From Bacillota bacterium (GTDB taxonomy: Bacteria; Bacillota; Clostridia; Christensenellales; Christensenellaceae): DNA of 64,000 bases. The notes under the pieces are model-generated. The model was not told the origin of the DNA, made no database searches, and worked only from the letters and a program-made list of their open reading frames with translations. Positions within the stretch are counted from its first letter, which is position 1, and each line of letters begins with the position of its first letter. The stretch lies in the NCBI GenBank assembly GCA_023408315.1, contig JAEYKI010000002.1:1-64000 (forward strand), in the 5' to 3' direction. This document shows, in pieces, positions 27,085-35,826 of the stretch. Position numbers and translations under genes: made by a program.

Positions 27085-27474
27085 TTATTCCTCCGAATCA
27101 GGCCTAATCACAAAATACACTTCGCTCATCACGTCGTCCTGGCGGACAAACGAAACATATTCCGCAAGCGCCTCAATCATGATTTTGCTCATTTCCTCGT
27201 TAAACTCCATGCAGTCGCGGCAAGGATTAATTTTAACAGGCCCCTGTGCACACACGTGTATTTTAATATCGCCGTCGCATTCCAAATGAATGCTCAGGGC
27301 CTCGCAGGTCTGGCTGCACATCATCAGCAGACACGCTTCCGCAATGCAGCTTTTAATGTCCTCTATTTTGTTTACGTCAAAATTCTGGCCGCACGCAACG
27401 CCCGAAGCGGCAAGCCGGATCGCGCTGATATATTCGGCTTTTGCGGGAAAAATAAAAGAAATCCGATCGTTCAT
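27085..27474 (-). CDS. RsbW-like anti-sigma protein with degenerate ATP site
   Basis: 129 residues in the position of rsbW between the STAS and sigma genes. The first half follows the RsbW pattern (SAIRLAASGVACGQNF, then an IEDIKSCIAEAC helix), but the N-box Asn is gone: the usual EACTN is EACLL here. No glycine-rich lid (G2) can be found. It could still bind sigma or the STAS protein, but probably cannot phosphorylate. Stop and start are separated from the flanking genes by 0 and 7 nt. Confidence 0.7.
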   Translation of the reverse strand: MNDRISFIFPAKAEYISAIRLAASGVACGQNFDVNKIEDIKSCIAEACLLMMCSQTCEALSIHLECDGDIKIHVCAQGPVKINPCRDCMEFNEEMSKIMIEALAEYVSFVRQDDVMSEVYFVIRPDSEE

Positions 27475-27789
27475 TTATGCTTCCACCTCAATGTTAAATA
27501 TCTTGTCCAACGCGGTGATCATAAATATTTTTTGCAGGTAGGGTTTCAGGCGGACAATTGTAACAGACCCTCCCAGCTCCTTTGCTTTTTTATATGCGGC
27601 AACCAAAACGCCAAGGCCGGTTGAATCGATATATTTTAACTGTTCGCAGTCCAGAAGAACATGCGGGCTTTTTTGTTCAATCCCGCTGATCAGCGTCTCC
27701 TTGAACTCCGCAATATTGGATACATCTACCTCTCCCAAAAGGGATATCTCAAGAACATGATCCGCATTCAATACTTGCTTCATTTCCAT
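27475..27789 (-). CDS. STAS-domain anti-anti-sigma factor (RsbV-like)
   Basis: 104 residues, a single STAS domain. The phosphorylatable serine lies in YIDSTGLGVLVAAYKKA (about residue 57-60). In the partner-switch model the unphosphorylated form binds the anti-sigma kinase and frees sigma. First gene of the rsbV-rsbW-sigB-like operon, with GGAGG nine bases before the ATG and a TATAAT about 20 bp further up. Confidence 0.88.
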   Translation of the reverse strand: MEMKQVLNADHVLEISLLGEVDVSNIAEFKETLISGIEQKSPHVLLDCEQLKYIDSTGLGVLVAAYKKAKELGGSVTIVRLKPYLQKIFMITALDKIFNIEVEA

Positions 27790-27882
27790 ATGGCAGTACC
27801 TCCGTATAAAATTATATCAAATTAAAACGAATAAATAAAGGGCATCTGCGGGCTTTTGTGTATCCGCCCCGCATTTTTCTAC

Positions 27883-27911
27883 AAAAAAACCGCCTGTTTC
27901 AAAGCGGTTTG
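27883..27911 (-). terminator. Terminator after the csp/HMA-like pair
   Basis: Minus-strand stem AAACCGC/GCGGTTT with a 10-nt loop and a run of seven T, about 40 bp beyond the stop of the HMA-like gene. Confidence 0.75.
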
Positions 27912-27951
27912 GGGCAAATTTCCACATCCGGCAGATAAACAGGTTTTACTT

Positions 27952-28158
27952 CTAGCCTTCAATGCGGCATCCCACATTCTCTATATACCGCATGATCTCA
28001 TATTCGTTCGCCGGCCCGCCAAAGCCTACCTCCACCGAGCCGCGGCCCACGTCTATATTCACCATGGAAACGCCCTTTAAATCTTTGAGCACGTTTTTAA
28101 GCTGCGTCTTTATCTCCGCGTTGTTCAGCCCGGTTACATGATAATGTACTCTGTTCAT
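27952..28158 (-). CDS. Small HMA-fold protein without the CxxC metal motif
   Basis: 68 residues with the beta-alpha-beta pattern and length of heavy-metal-associated domains (VHYHVTGLNNAEIKTQLKNV, then VNIDVGRGSVEV and a C-terminal helix and strand). The metal-binding CxxC in the first loop is replaced by GLNN, and the only Cys is near the end. Metal transport by the usual route is therefore unlikely. It lies 10 bp after the cold-shock gene and shares its terminator. Confidence 0.6.
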   Translation of the reverse strand: MNRVHYHVTGLNNAEIKTQLKNVLKDLKGVSMVNIDVGRGSVEVGFGGPANEYEIMRYIENVGCRIEG

Positions 28159-28168
28159 TTTTTTCTCC

Positions 28169-28381
28169 TTACTGCAATTTCTGCACGTTGATGGCGGCAG
28201 GACCCTTTTTACCCTGTATCACGTCAAACGTAAGTTCCTGTCCCTCGTGAATGTCACGATTTTTATGCTGTTCCTTGATCTGCGAATGGTGCAGGAACAC
28301 GTCGGTTCCGTCGCATGCCGAGATAAACCCGTATCCTTTTGCCTGGTTAAACCACTTTACAACGCCCGTATAGGTTGCCAT
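28169..28381 (-). CDS. Cold-shock domain protein (CspA family)
   Basis: 70 residues, one cold-shock OB fold that binds single-stranded RNA/DNA. RNP1 is KGYGFI and RNP2 is VFLHH; the start GVVKWFNQAKG is standard. AAGGGAAAAAAGG precedes the ATG. It is slightly unusual in having Cys in the RNP1-adjacent loop. Probably acts as an RNA chaperone; cold induction cannot be told from sequence. Confidence 0.93.
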   Translation of the reverse strand: MATYTGVVKWFNQAKGYGFISACDGTDVFLHHSQIKEQHKNRDIHEGQELTFDVIQGKKGPAAINVQKLQ

Positions 28382-28563
28382 AGCCTTTTTTCCCTTTCCA
28401 TATTTTAATTTGCTTTGTACATATTATTCGCTTTTTGTCCGTTTTTTATATCCGCTTTTTTATTCGCAGCCACCATTGGCGCGTGTGCGCGTATTCTATA
28501 TTTTAGTAATTTTTTATTTATCCAACTGTGCAAAATACTAATAAAAAGCCCTGGAGGAACCGT

Positions 28564-29724
28564 TTGAAAATACAGTGGAGCCCGTATAAAAAAATTGGTA
28601 TATATATTGTAGTCACGTTTACAGCCTGCCTTTTGATAGCCCTGTTTTTTATCCATATTGCGGCAGTGGGTCAGGGCCTGGCTTTTATCCTTGATATCCT
28701 CATGCCCTTTATCATAGGATTTGCGCTGGCCTATCTGCTCAACAGGCCGGTATGCTTTTTTGAGCGTAATCTGTTTGGGTTTGTGGAAACAGGCCGCCCG
28801 CGCCCCAGCCTGCGGCGCGGCCTTTCAATTTTTCTGGTATACCTTATTCTGTTTGGCGTGCTGATCCTTCTCTTTTTATATATTATTCCGCAGCTTGCAT
28901 CCAGCCTGAACGTGCTGTTCAAAACTCTGCCCGAACAGATAGAACAGCTCAGGCAAAACGTTGTTGCCTGGTCTATGTCCTCCGGGCTGGGAAGCAACTC
29001 CACAGAGCAGAGCATTAATACATTCTTTTCCACATTTCTCAGCGTCACCAAATACACGGACAACCTGTTCGCCTCCGCGGGTGAAATTACCACACAAATA
29101 TACTCTTGGGTGTTCAAGTTGGTAGTTGGTATTATCGTGTCCATATATGCTCTGTCCGGAAAAGAAAAGTTTGCGCGCCAGGCAAAGGCCCTGATATTTG
29201 CGTTGTTTTCAAAAGAGCGCAGCCACCGGATCATTCGCATTCTGCGGTATTCCAGCGGCATATTTTTAAAATATGTGTTGGGCGTGTTGCTGGACGCACT
29301 CATCGTGGGCATCCTCACATTTTTGTTCCTCTGGCTCCTGGGTTTCCCATATCCGCTTCTTGGCGCAGTAATCGTCTCGGTCACCAATATCATTCCGCTT
29401 TTTGGGCCGGTGGTCGGCGCGGTTACGTGTGGAATCATTATTTTTGTTGTCAATCCCCTGCAGGCCCTATGGTTTGTTCTATTCATCATTGCACTGCAAC
29501 AGGTGGATGGAAATGTGATTATGCCGCATATTGTGGGGCAGACCACCAGGCTGCAGGCTTTCTGGGTGTTGTTTGCCCTTCTTCTGGGCGGCGGGCTGTT
29601 TGGCTTCTGGGGCCTTTTGCTGGGGGTTCCCATCTGGGCGGTTGTGTATCCCATCATTTCCGCAGCTGTAAACAGGCGGCTTCGGAAAAAGGGTGTTAAC
29701 ACAGACGGAGATACCCCCAAATAA
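28564..29724 (+). CDS. AI-2E family (PerM-type) transporter
   Basis: About 386 residues with eight predicted membrane segments, in the pattern of the AI-2E/PerM exporter superfamily. The conserved P-x-x-x-x-x-P-F region near the start (LDILMPFIIGFALAYLLNRP) and the DNVIMP-like motif (DGNVIMPHIVGQ, about 323) with FGFWGLLLGVP are present. I prefer a TTG start at 28564: GGAGG lies seven bases upstream, whereas the ATG 36 bp earlier has no ribosome site and adds a basic stretch. Substrates of this family are varied and unassigned here. Confidence 0.82.
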   Translation: MKIQWSPYKKIGIYIVVTFTACLLIALFFIHIAAVGQGLAFILDILMPFIIGFALAYLLNRPVCFFERNLFGFVETGRPRPSLRRGLSIFLVYLILFGVLILLFLYIIPQLASSLNVLFKTLPEQIEQLRQNVVAWSMSSGLGSNSTEQSINTFFSTFLSVTKYTDNLFASAGEITTQIYSWVFKLVVGIIVSIYALSGKEKFARQAKALIFALFSKERSHRIIRILRYSSGIFLKYVLGVLLDALIVGILTFLFLWLLGFPYPLLGAVIVSVTNIIPLFGPVVGAVTCGIIIFVVNPLQALWFVLFIIALQQVDGNVIMPHIVGQTTRLQAFWVLFALLLGGGLFGFWGLLLGVPIWAVVYPIISAAVNRRLRKKGVNTDGDTPK

Positions 29725-29750
29725 AAATAAAGGCGGCATGCAGCCGCCTT
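29725..29750. terminator. Bidirectional terminator between AI-2E gene and lgt
   Basis: Stem AGGCGGC/GCCGCCT with a 5-nt loop between two convergent genes. The T-run is good on the minus strand (for lgt) and poor on the plus strand. Confidence 0.65.
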
Positions 29751-29761
29751 GCGATTCATGT

Positions 29762-30580
29762 TTATTTTTCTGCTTCTCTGGCAAGGGTGTAATGTCCCTC
29801 GTAAACCGGGTCTTCTTTTTTGAGCTTTCTGCGCAGCAGAATATAGATGATGCCGCCGGCTACAAACACAACGGATAAAAGCTGGGATATGCGGAAAGGC
29901 CCAACCCACAGGCTGTCTGTGCGCAACCCTTCAATAAAGAAACGGCCGATTCCGTAAACAATAAAATACATGGCAATCACATTTCCGTCATGCTTTGCGC
30001 GCCGCGCATAAATCAAAAGCCAGATAAAGGTGCCAAGGTCCCACATGCTCTCATAAAAGTACGTTGCCTGGTGCCATTCGCCCAGTCTCTGAATGAATAC
30101 GCCATAGGGCCAGAACTGCAGGGAAGGATTATTAATCAAATTGCCGTACGCTTCCTGGTTCACAAAATTACCCCAGCGTCCAATGGCCTGTCCCAGAATA
30201 AGGCCGGGGGCTGCAATGTCCAGCAAACGCAGCACGGGAAATTTGCGCCACTTGGAAACAATAATCGCGGCAATCACGCCGCCAATCACAGCCCCGTAAA
30301 TGGCAATGCCGCCCTCCCAGATTGCGATCATTTTATAAAAGTTGCCCTGGTACATGTCCCAGGAGGTGGCAACATAATATATACGTGCGCAAACGATTGC
30401 CAGCGGCAGCGCTATGATCATAAAGTCAAACAGCAGTTCCGCAGAATAGCCTCTCATCCGGGCCTGCCTGATTGCGGTCCAAACGCCCAGCACAATGCCC
30501 ACGGCAATAATAACGCCGTACCAGGCAATATGCAGCCCCTGGATACCGAACAGATTATTGACAGCAATGGGATCAATCAT
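29762..30580 (-). CDS. lgt: Prolipoprotein diacylglyceryl transferase
   Basis: Transfers diacylglycerol from phosphatidylglycerol to the lipobox cysteine, the first step of lipoprotein maturation. 272 residues, seven membrane segments. The Lgt signature GRWGNFVNQEAYG is at about residues 137-149, with catalytic-type residues in YGVIIAVG and EGLRTDSLW. AAGGAG precedes the ATG, and a consensus promoter lies at 30614-30642. Two small lipoprotein genes lie just upstream in the same direction, possible substrates. Confidence 0.95.
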   Translation of the reverse strand: MIDPIAVNNLFGIQGLHIAWYGVIIAVGIVLGVWTAIRQARMRGYSAELLFDFMIIALPLAIVCARIYYVATSWDMYQGNFYKMIAIWEGGIAIYGAVIGGVIAAIIVSKWRKFPVLRLLDIAAPGLILGQAIGRWGNFVNQEAYGNLINNPSLQFWPYGVFIQRLGEWHQATYFYESMWDLGTFIWLLIYARRAKHDGNVIAMYFIVYGIGRFFIEGLRTDSLWVGPFRISQLLSVVFVAGGIIYILLRRKLKKEDPVYEGHYTLAREAEK

Positions 30581-30613
30581 GGATTTAATCTCCTTATAAT
30601 TAGGAATACACTT

Positions 30614-30642
30614 ATTATAGAATAATCTTCCTGCAACGTCAA
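30614..30642 (-). promoter_or_regulatory. Sigma-A promoter of lgt
   Basis: TTGACG (30637-30642), a 17-bp spacer and TATAAT (30614-30619), about 33 bp before the lgt start codon. Confidence 0.75.
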
Positions 30643-30689
30643 TGTATTCCCGGGCTTAAGAAAGCGAAACAAAGGGCGGCAAAAGCAAC

Positions 30690-30716
30690 AAAAAATCCGC
30701 CTGTTAAGCGGATTTT
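30690..30716 (-). terminator. Terminator of the small lipoprotein gene
   Basis: Stem AATCCGC/GCGGATT with a 7-nt loop and a T-run on the minus strand, about 30 bp after the stop at 30745. Confidence 0.75.
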
Positions 30717-30744
30717 GTGCATGCCGCAAGGTCCTTCTCAAAAA

Positions 30745-30984
30745 TCAGGAAGCGCTGCCCGATGGTGATACTGTAGCGGCGCCGGAAGGGCTGGGCGTGA
30801 GCGGCAGCGAACCCGAAGCCGTTGCCGATACGGCCGGGCTTGCCGTTACCGAAGCGGTCTCGCTGGGGTAGAACGACAGAGAAGCCGAGGGGCTGGGGCT
30901 GGCCGCATTCTGATTTGAGCAGCCCGCCAAAAATACACAGGCAACCAAAACAATGGCTGCAATAAGGCACAACGTTTTTTTCAT
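30745..30984 (-). CDS. Small Ser/Pro/Ala-rich lipoprotein A
   Basis: 79 residues. A type II signal peptide (MKKTLCLIAAIVLVACVFLAG) in two parts of charge and hydrophobic core ends at lipobox FLAGC. The mature part is a low-complexity chain of Ser, Pro, Ala and Thr (repeated SPSPSAS-like units). I place the start at 30984 because AAGGAGG lies nine bases upstream; the same frame is open further up. Probably a membrane-tethered linker or decoy; no fold is recognisable. Paired with the similar lipoprotein at 31088. Confidence 0.7.
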   Translation of the reverse strand: MKKTLCLIAAIVLVACVFLAGCSNQNAASPSPSASLSFYPSETASVTASPAVSATASGSLPLTPSPSGAATVSPSGSAS

Positions 30985-31087
30985 ACTGAATCGCCTCCTT
31001 TTATTCATATATTTTCCTTTTTTTAAATTAATATTCCAGTCAGCCAAAAAAACTGCGCCAATCGTTTGCTTAATATGCTTTTTACCC

Positions 31088-31339
31088 TCAGCTTGCCGTT
31101 GCGCCCGGCTGGTCGTTTGGCGGCGTGGGCACCGTGCTCTCTGTGCCCATGGGCAGTTCGGTAACCTTTATGGTCACCGTGGAAGAAGGCCCGGCCGTAA
31201 TATAAGGCGTTCCCGAGAGGCTTACGCTGGGAACCAGGGCCGTGCTGACAGTGGGAGCGGCGCTATTGCTCGCGCAAGCGGAAAGTATAAGTATGGCGGC
31301 CGCCACAATAGTAATAATACTGATAAACGTTTTTTTCAA
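31088..31339 (-). CDS. Small Ser/Thr/Pro-rich lipoprotein B
   Basis: 83 residues with lipobox LSAC after a 21-residue signal peptide (MKKTFISII start). The mature chain is rich in Ser, Thr, Pro and Val with a short VTIKVTELPMG segment and no known domain. GGAGG is just upstream of the ATG. It shares size, composition and orientation with the next gene downstream, so the two may be diverged paralogues. Confidence 0.7.
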   Translation of the reverse strand: MKKTFISIITIVAAAILILSACASNSAAPTVSTALVPSVSLSGTPYITAGPSSTVTIKVTELPMGTESTVPTPPNDQPGATAS

Positions 31340-31424
31340 GTTTTTGTCCTCCTTAGTTTTCAGTGCTATTTTTTGAAATTTTATAAGTTTTATTCCTTAC
31401 GCTCTAAAACCTGCTTTTGGGGCA

Positions 31425-31452
31425 TAAAAAAATCCGGATAGCATCCGGATCT
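31425..31452 (-). terminator. Terminator of the acyl-CoA ligase gene
   Basis: ATCCGGAT and its complement (identical, as the 8-mer is palindromic) form an 8-bp stem with a 3-nt loop followed by seven T on the minus strand, about 20 bp beyond the stop codon at 31471. Confidence 0.8.
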
Positions 31453-31470
31453 TTGTATTCATTCGTGTTC

Positions 31471-33138
31471 TTATGCCGTTTCAATGCTGGCCGCATCGCG
31501 CAGGCCAAGCTCGTCCACTGCCCATTCCCGCATTTTGAATTTCTGTATTTTTCCGCTGGCGGTCATGGGGAACTCCGATACAAACCGCACATACCTGGGC
31601 GATTTAAATCTGGATAGCCCATTTTTCACAAAATCTATCAGTTCTTCTTCCGTAGCTTTCTCGCCGTCCTTCAGGATCACGCAGGCAAGCACTTCCTCGC
31701 CGTAACGCTTGTCCGGCACGCCGATCACCTGCACATCCTTGATTTTAGGATGGGTGTACATAAATTCTTCTATTTCCCTGGGATATATGTTCTCGCCGCC
31801 CCGGATGATCATGTCTTTTAAGCGGCCCGTGATTTTAAAGTATCCGTTCTCGTCCATAGTACCCAAGTCGCCGGTATGCAGCCAGCCGTTTTCGTCTATG
31901 GCCTGCGCGGTGGCCTCGGGCATATTGTAATAGCCCTTCATAATGTTATAGCCGCGCCCAACGATCTCGCCCACCGTATTCGGCGGCGCGTCCTCGCCTG
32001 TCTCCGGGTTGACAATCTTGACCTCCTGGTTGGGCATCTTCCGTCCAACCGTGGTTACGCGCAATTCAATGGAATCGTCTGTAGTTGTCATAGTCATACC
32101 GGGCGAAGCCTCTGTCTGCCCGTATACAATCACAATCTCAGTCATGTTCATATCGGATGACGCGCGCTTCATAAACTCTATTGGGCAGGGAGAACCTGCC
32201 ATAATCCCTGTACGCAGGGTGGAAAAATCGTATTTCTTAAAATCCGGGTGCTCCATCATGGCAATGAACATGGTGGGAACGCCGTGGACGGCCGTGCACC
32301 TCTCCGCCTGAATGGTGTCCATTACGGTAATGGGGTTAAAATGGTCCACCAGCACCATGGTTGCGCCCTTTGCCATACAGGACATGGTAGCCAGCACGCA
32401 GCCGAAGCAGTGGAACAGCGGCACCGTGATACACAGCCTGTCCTTCCATGAAAAGTTCATGCCCGAACCGATGGTATGGCCGTTGTTTGCCAGGTTATAG
32501 TGCGTCAGCATAACGCCCTTGGGAAAACCAGTGGTGCCGGACGTATACTGCATGTTGATTACGTCGTGTATATCCAATTCCGCTTTACGGGCCTCCAGTT
32601 CTTCCTGCGAAACTTTTTCAGCAAATGCATATAGGTCGTCCCAGTGGAACATGCCCGGCTGGTCGTCCTTATCCAGATAAATTACATTTTTCAGGCAGGG
32701 CAGCGCCTTGCTTTTGAGTTCGCCCGGTTTGCTCTCAGACAGTTCCGGGCATAGCCCGCGCAGGTGGTCCACATAATTGGAATCCTTGAATCCCTGCATC
32801 ATGATAAGGGTGGTGGAATCGGACTGGCGCATCAGGTATTCCAGCTCAAACTGCTTGTAATTGGTGTTTACCGTTACAAGCACAGCGCCCATACGCGCGG
32901 AAGCAAACTGCGTGATGACCCATTCGGGGTAATTGGTGGACCATATGGCAATATGCTCGCCTTTTTTAATACCCATCCCCATGAAACCGCGGGCGATTAC
33001 ATCGCAAAGTTTGTTGAATTCAGCCCAGGATAAACGCAAACCCCGCTCGGGCGCAACCAGCGCGTCGGAATCGGGATGCTCTTGCGCCCGTTTCTCAAGC
33101 ATTTCACCCAAGGTGATTTCCAGCAATTCCAGTTTCAT
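31471..33138 (-). CDS. AMP-dependent fatty acid/acyl-CoA ligase
   Basis: Activates a carboxylic acid to acyl-AMP and then acyl-CoA. 555 residues from the ATG at 33138, chosen for GGGAGG upstream; the open frame continues another 53 codons without support. ANL-family motifs: P-loop YTSGTTGFPKGVMLTHYN (about 190), YGQTEASPGM (about 340), the hinge TGDLGTMDENGYFKITGRLKDMI (in the 420s) and the catalytic Lys in SGKIQKFKMR near the end. It resembles medium-chain acyl-CoA synthetases; the exact substrate is uncertain. Confidence 0.88.
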   Translation of the reverse strand: MKLELLEITLGEMLEKRAQEHPDSDALVAPERGLRLSWAEFNKLCDVIARGFMGMGIKKGEHIAIWSTNYPEWVITQFASARMGAVLVTVNTNYKQFELEYLMRQSDSTTLIMMQGFKDSNYVDHLRGLCPELSESKPGELKSKALPCLKNVIYLDKDDQPGMFHWDDLYAFAEKVSQEELEARKAELDIHDVINMQYTSGTTGFPKGVMLTHYNLANNGHTIGSGMNFSWKDRLCITVPLFHCFGCVLATMSCMAKGATMVLVDHFNPITVMDTIQAERCTAVHGVPTMFIAMMEHPDFKKYDFSTLRTGIMAGSPCPIEFMKRASSDMNMTEIVIVYGQTEASPGMTMTTTDDSIELRVTTVGRKMPNQEVKIVNPETGEDAPPNTVGEIVGRGYNIMKGYYNMPEATAQAIDENGWLHTGDLGTMDENGYFKITGRLKDMIIRGGENIYPREIEEFMYTHPKIKDVQVIGVPDKRYGEEVLACVILKDGEKATEEELIDFVKNGLSRFKSPRYVRFVSEFPMTASGKIQKFKMREWAVDELGLRDAASIETA

Positions 33139-33265
33139 GTTTTTGCCTCCCGAAAATATCATTAATGCTCCTATTTTATCAAATTGCAGATGCATAATCA
33201 ACATGAAAATCACGAAACCGTCAACATTTAAAGCGTTTTTGGGAATCTTCAAAAAGCTCAAAAAA

Positions 33266-35008
33266 TCAGGGAGCCGGTACAAAAAAGCCAAATTCACTGC
33301 CCTGCCCGCGGCTGCTCTGCACCTGAACCTTTAAGTGCAGTTTATCCAGTATTTCTTTTGCAATGGATAGCCCCAGGCCGTTTCCCTTGTCGCTCCGGGA
33401 AATTTCCGCCTGGTAGAACCGGTCGAATATTTTCTCTATCTCACCCGAATCCATTCCCATGCCGTTGTCCGCAACGTAAAAATACACCCCTTTCTCCTGC
33501 ATGCGCGCGCCCAGCGCCACGCGCCCGCCTGGTTGGGTATATTTGACAGCGTTGTCCAGAAAAATGGTCAGCACCTGGGTAAGCCTGTCCTCGTTGGACT
33601 TGATTACAGGAAGCGCTTCATCCGGCAGGTTGAGGCTAAACTCTTTTTTCTGCTCGTCAAACAGCTTTTTGTACCTGTCGTGCAGGTCCAGCATCATATC
33701 ACGCACATCTATGGATTCCATTTCAAACGCAGCGGTGCTGGACTGCAACCCGGAGAGCTCCAGCAGATCGTTCACCAGGCGGGACAGCCGCAGCACTTCT
33801 CCCGAAAGGATGGCGTAATACCGTTGCCGGTCGCTTTCCCGGCTCACAACTCCATCCCGCAGCGCCTCAATCAAACCGCGCATGGAAGACAAAGGAGTCC
33901 TGAGCTCGTGCGATATGTTCGCCACATAATCGTGACGCGTTTTTTCCAGCCGTTCGTTTTGCGTAATGTCCCGCACCAGCGCCACCGCGATAGCCTGGTT
34001 TTCAACAGGGATACAGGAGGCTGCCCATTGCAGCACCCGTTCTCCCTCCCGAATCTTGCCCTGGGACTGGCCGCGCGTCCGGATACAGTTTTTAAGCGCC
34101 CGGGTCAATTCGGCGTAGCCGCCGGACGTTTTATCTGTGAACAAAGCGGACATTGCGTTGTTTTCCCGTATGATTCCGTTAACGCTGTCCACGGCGATAA
34201 TGCCCTCCGTAAGCCCCTCCAATATAAGCTCCATGGATTCTTTCTGGTACCCCAGTTCCCGAATGGTGCTGGACAATCTGTCCGACATGTCGTTGAACGC
34301 CGCCGCAATCTGCCCCATCTCACCTTTCAGCTTTTTGTCGATCCGCACGTTCAAATCACCCTGCGCCAGCCGCATGGCCGCGTTCGTAAGCACCCTGGTG
34401 GGTTCGGTCAGCCGCCTGGATATCCAGTAGCCCGGATAAATAAAAACCGCCAGCATAATAATCAAAATAAATAGCAGGGTTACCTTATACTGTTGAATAG
34501 CTATATCATAATTTTTAAGTATCTTGCCCGCAAACACATAGCCTGCAATCTGCCCGTCTTTCCACACGGCAGCTCCGCTCATAATATTGGGTATATCGCT
34601 CCCGTTCTCCGCGCGCAGGCTCAGCCTAAAAAAGCCGTTTTCTGTAATCTTGCCCGTCATCTCCCGGATATTCTGCTGGTTTATATAATGTACGCCCGCC
34701 TGGCTGGCGGCTATTACTTGGTATTCCGGGTCAACTAAAATGAGATACTCGTTGTTCATGTTGAGTTTTGGATTCAAAATATCCGCCAACTGCTCCTTTG
34801 AATAGCCGCCGTCCGCATAATCAAAAAGAAGGGATTTGCCTTTTTCCAGCCAGGCGTGAATGTCATTTTCATTCATATTGCTAAACGAATTGAGCGCTAT
34901 GGAAATGGAAAAGAGAAACAATGCCACCATAATGACTGTTGCAAAGATGGTAATGACAAAAAAGAACCTTTTCAAATAGTAATTTTTGTTTGATTTTGGG
35001 GTCGTCAT
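33266..35008 (-). CDS. PAS/HAMP sensor histidine kinase (PhoR/WalK type)
   Basis: 580 residues. Two membrane segments (about 13-37 and 176-197) enclose an extracellular sensor domain of about 140 residues; then HAMP (200-252), a PAS-like domain (about 262-340), HisKA with phospho-acceptor His in NISHELRTPLSSM (about 358) and a HATPase domain with N box DNAVKYTQ, G1 ADNGMGMD and G2 GNGLGLSIAKEIL. The start overlaps the response-regulator stop by 4 nt. Downstream of an efflux operon, so it may sense antimicrobial or envelope stress; that is inference. Confidence 0.92.
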   Translation of the reverse strand: MTTPKSNKNYYLKRFFFVITIFATVIMVALFLFSISIALNSFSNMNENDIHAWLEKGKSLLFDYADGGYSKEQLADILNPKLNMNNEYLILVDPEYQVIAASQAGVHYINQQNIREMTGKITENGFFRLSLRAENGSDIPNIMSGAAVWKDGQIAGYVFAGKILKNYDIAIQQYKVTLLFILIIMLAVFIYPGYWISRRLTEPTRVLTNAAMRLAQGDLNVRIDKKLKGEMGQIAAAFNDMSDRLSSTIRELGYQKESMELILEGLTEGIIAVDSVNGIIRENNAMSALFTDKTSGGYAELTRALKNCIRTRGQSQGKIREGERVLQWAASCIPVENQAIAVALVRDITQNERLEKTRHDYVANISHELRTPLSSMRGLIEALRDGVVSRESDRQRYYAILSGEVLRLSRLVNDLLELSGLQSSTAAFEMESIDVRDMMLDLHDRYKKLFDEQKKEFSLNLPDEALPVIKSNEDRLTQVLTIFLDNAVKYTQPGGRVALGARMQEKGVYFYVADNGMGMDSGEIEKIFDRFYQAEISRSDKGNGLGLSIAKEILDKLHLKVQVQSSRGQGSEFGFFVPAP

Positions 35009-35682
35009 ATTTCCGCCCTGTATCCCACTCCGTATATGGATTTAATGGCTATGCTGGATTCTTCCGGTATCTTTTTGCGTATGCGTTTGATGGTGGTATC
35101 CACCACACGCGTGTCTCCGTCAAAATCAAACCCCCATATGCTGTCCAGAAGCTGCTCGCGCGTGAATACCTGCCGGGGATGGCTGGCCAGCATATGCACA
35201 ATTTCTACCTCTTTAGGCGAGAGAACAATATGCTGCCCGTTGCAGATCACATCGTAACAGCGGATGTCTATTACCGTGTTGCCGACCACAAGGGCGCTTT
35301 CCTTGCCCTCAATCTGATCCAAGCGCCTAAAGATCACGCGGATACGTGAAACCACTTCACGCGGACTGAACGGTTTTACAATGTAGTCATCCGCGCCCAG
35401 CGCAAAACCCAGCAGGCGGTCCACTTCCTCGCCCTTGGCTGTAAGCATAATAACCGGGGCTGTGCTCTGCTGCCGTATGGCGGCGCAAACATCCGTGCCG
35501 CTTTTGCCCGGCATCATAATATCCAGTATAACAAGGTCCGGCTTCAGGTTGCGGAACGCCTCCAGCGCCTCGTCCCCCCGGAATACCGAATGAACCCTGT
35601 AGCCGTCCTTTTCCAGGTACAGCCGCAGGGATTCATGTATGCCCGCCTCGTCGTCGCAGATCATAATTAACTTTTTTTTCAA
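35005..35682 (-). CDS. OmpR/PhoB-family response regulator
   Basis: 225 residues. Receiver domain (1-120) with the phospho-acceptor Asp in LVILDIMMPGKSG (about 54) and the conserved Lys in DDYIVKPFSPRE, then a winged-helix DNA-binding domain (130-225) with FTREQLLDSIWGF and VDTTIKRIRKKI. Cotranscribed with the kinase gene that overlaps it. A palindromic repeat element lies between it and the upstream permease gene. Confidence 0.93.
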   Translation of the reverse strand: MKKKLIMICDDEAGIHESLRLYLEKDGYRVHSVFRGDEALEAFRNLKPDLVILDIMMPGKSGTDVCAAIRQQSTAPVIMLTAKGEEVDRLLGFALGADDYIVKPFSPREVVSRIRVIFRRLDQIEGKESALVVGNTVIDIRCYDVICNGQHIVLSPKEVEIVHMLASHPRQVFTREQLLDSIWGFDFDGDTRVVDTTIKRIRKKIPEESSIAIKSIYGVGYRAEI

Positions 35683-35702
35683 TTTTTACACCTCTGGCTT
35701 TT

Positions 35703-35806
35703 CACACCTTTTCTCTTAAAAAAAGAAAGGTGTGCCAAAAGAAAACCTATGTTTTCGTTATATTGATTTTCTTTGGCGTTCCCTTTCTATCAAAAGAAAG
35801 GGAACG
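35703..35806. repeat. Nested-palindrome intergenic repeat, copy B
   Basis: Three adjacent hairpins: a left one (CACACCTTTTCT.. with ..AGAAAGGTGTG, 35703-35734), a centre bounded by AAAGAAAA and TTTTCTTT (about 35738-35773), and a right one (GTTCCCTTTCT.. with ..AGAAAGGGAAC, 35778-35805). The arms differ from other copies but stay complementary. It fills the gap between the efflux permease and the response regulator. Confidence 0.65.
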
Positions 35807-35826
35807 AACCAAAGAAAGAAAGGGGG

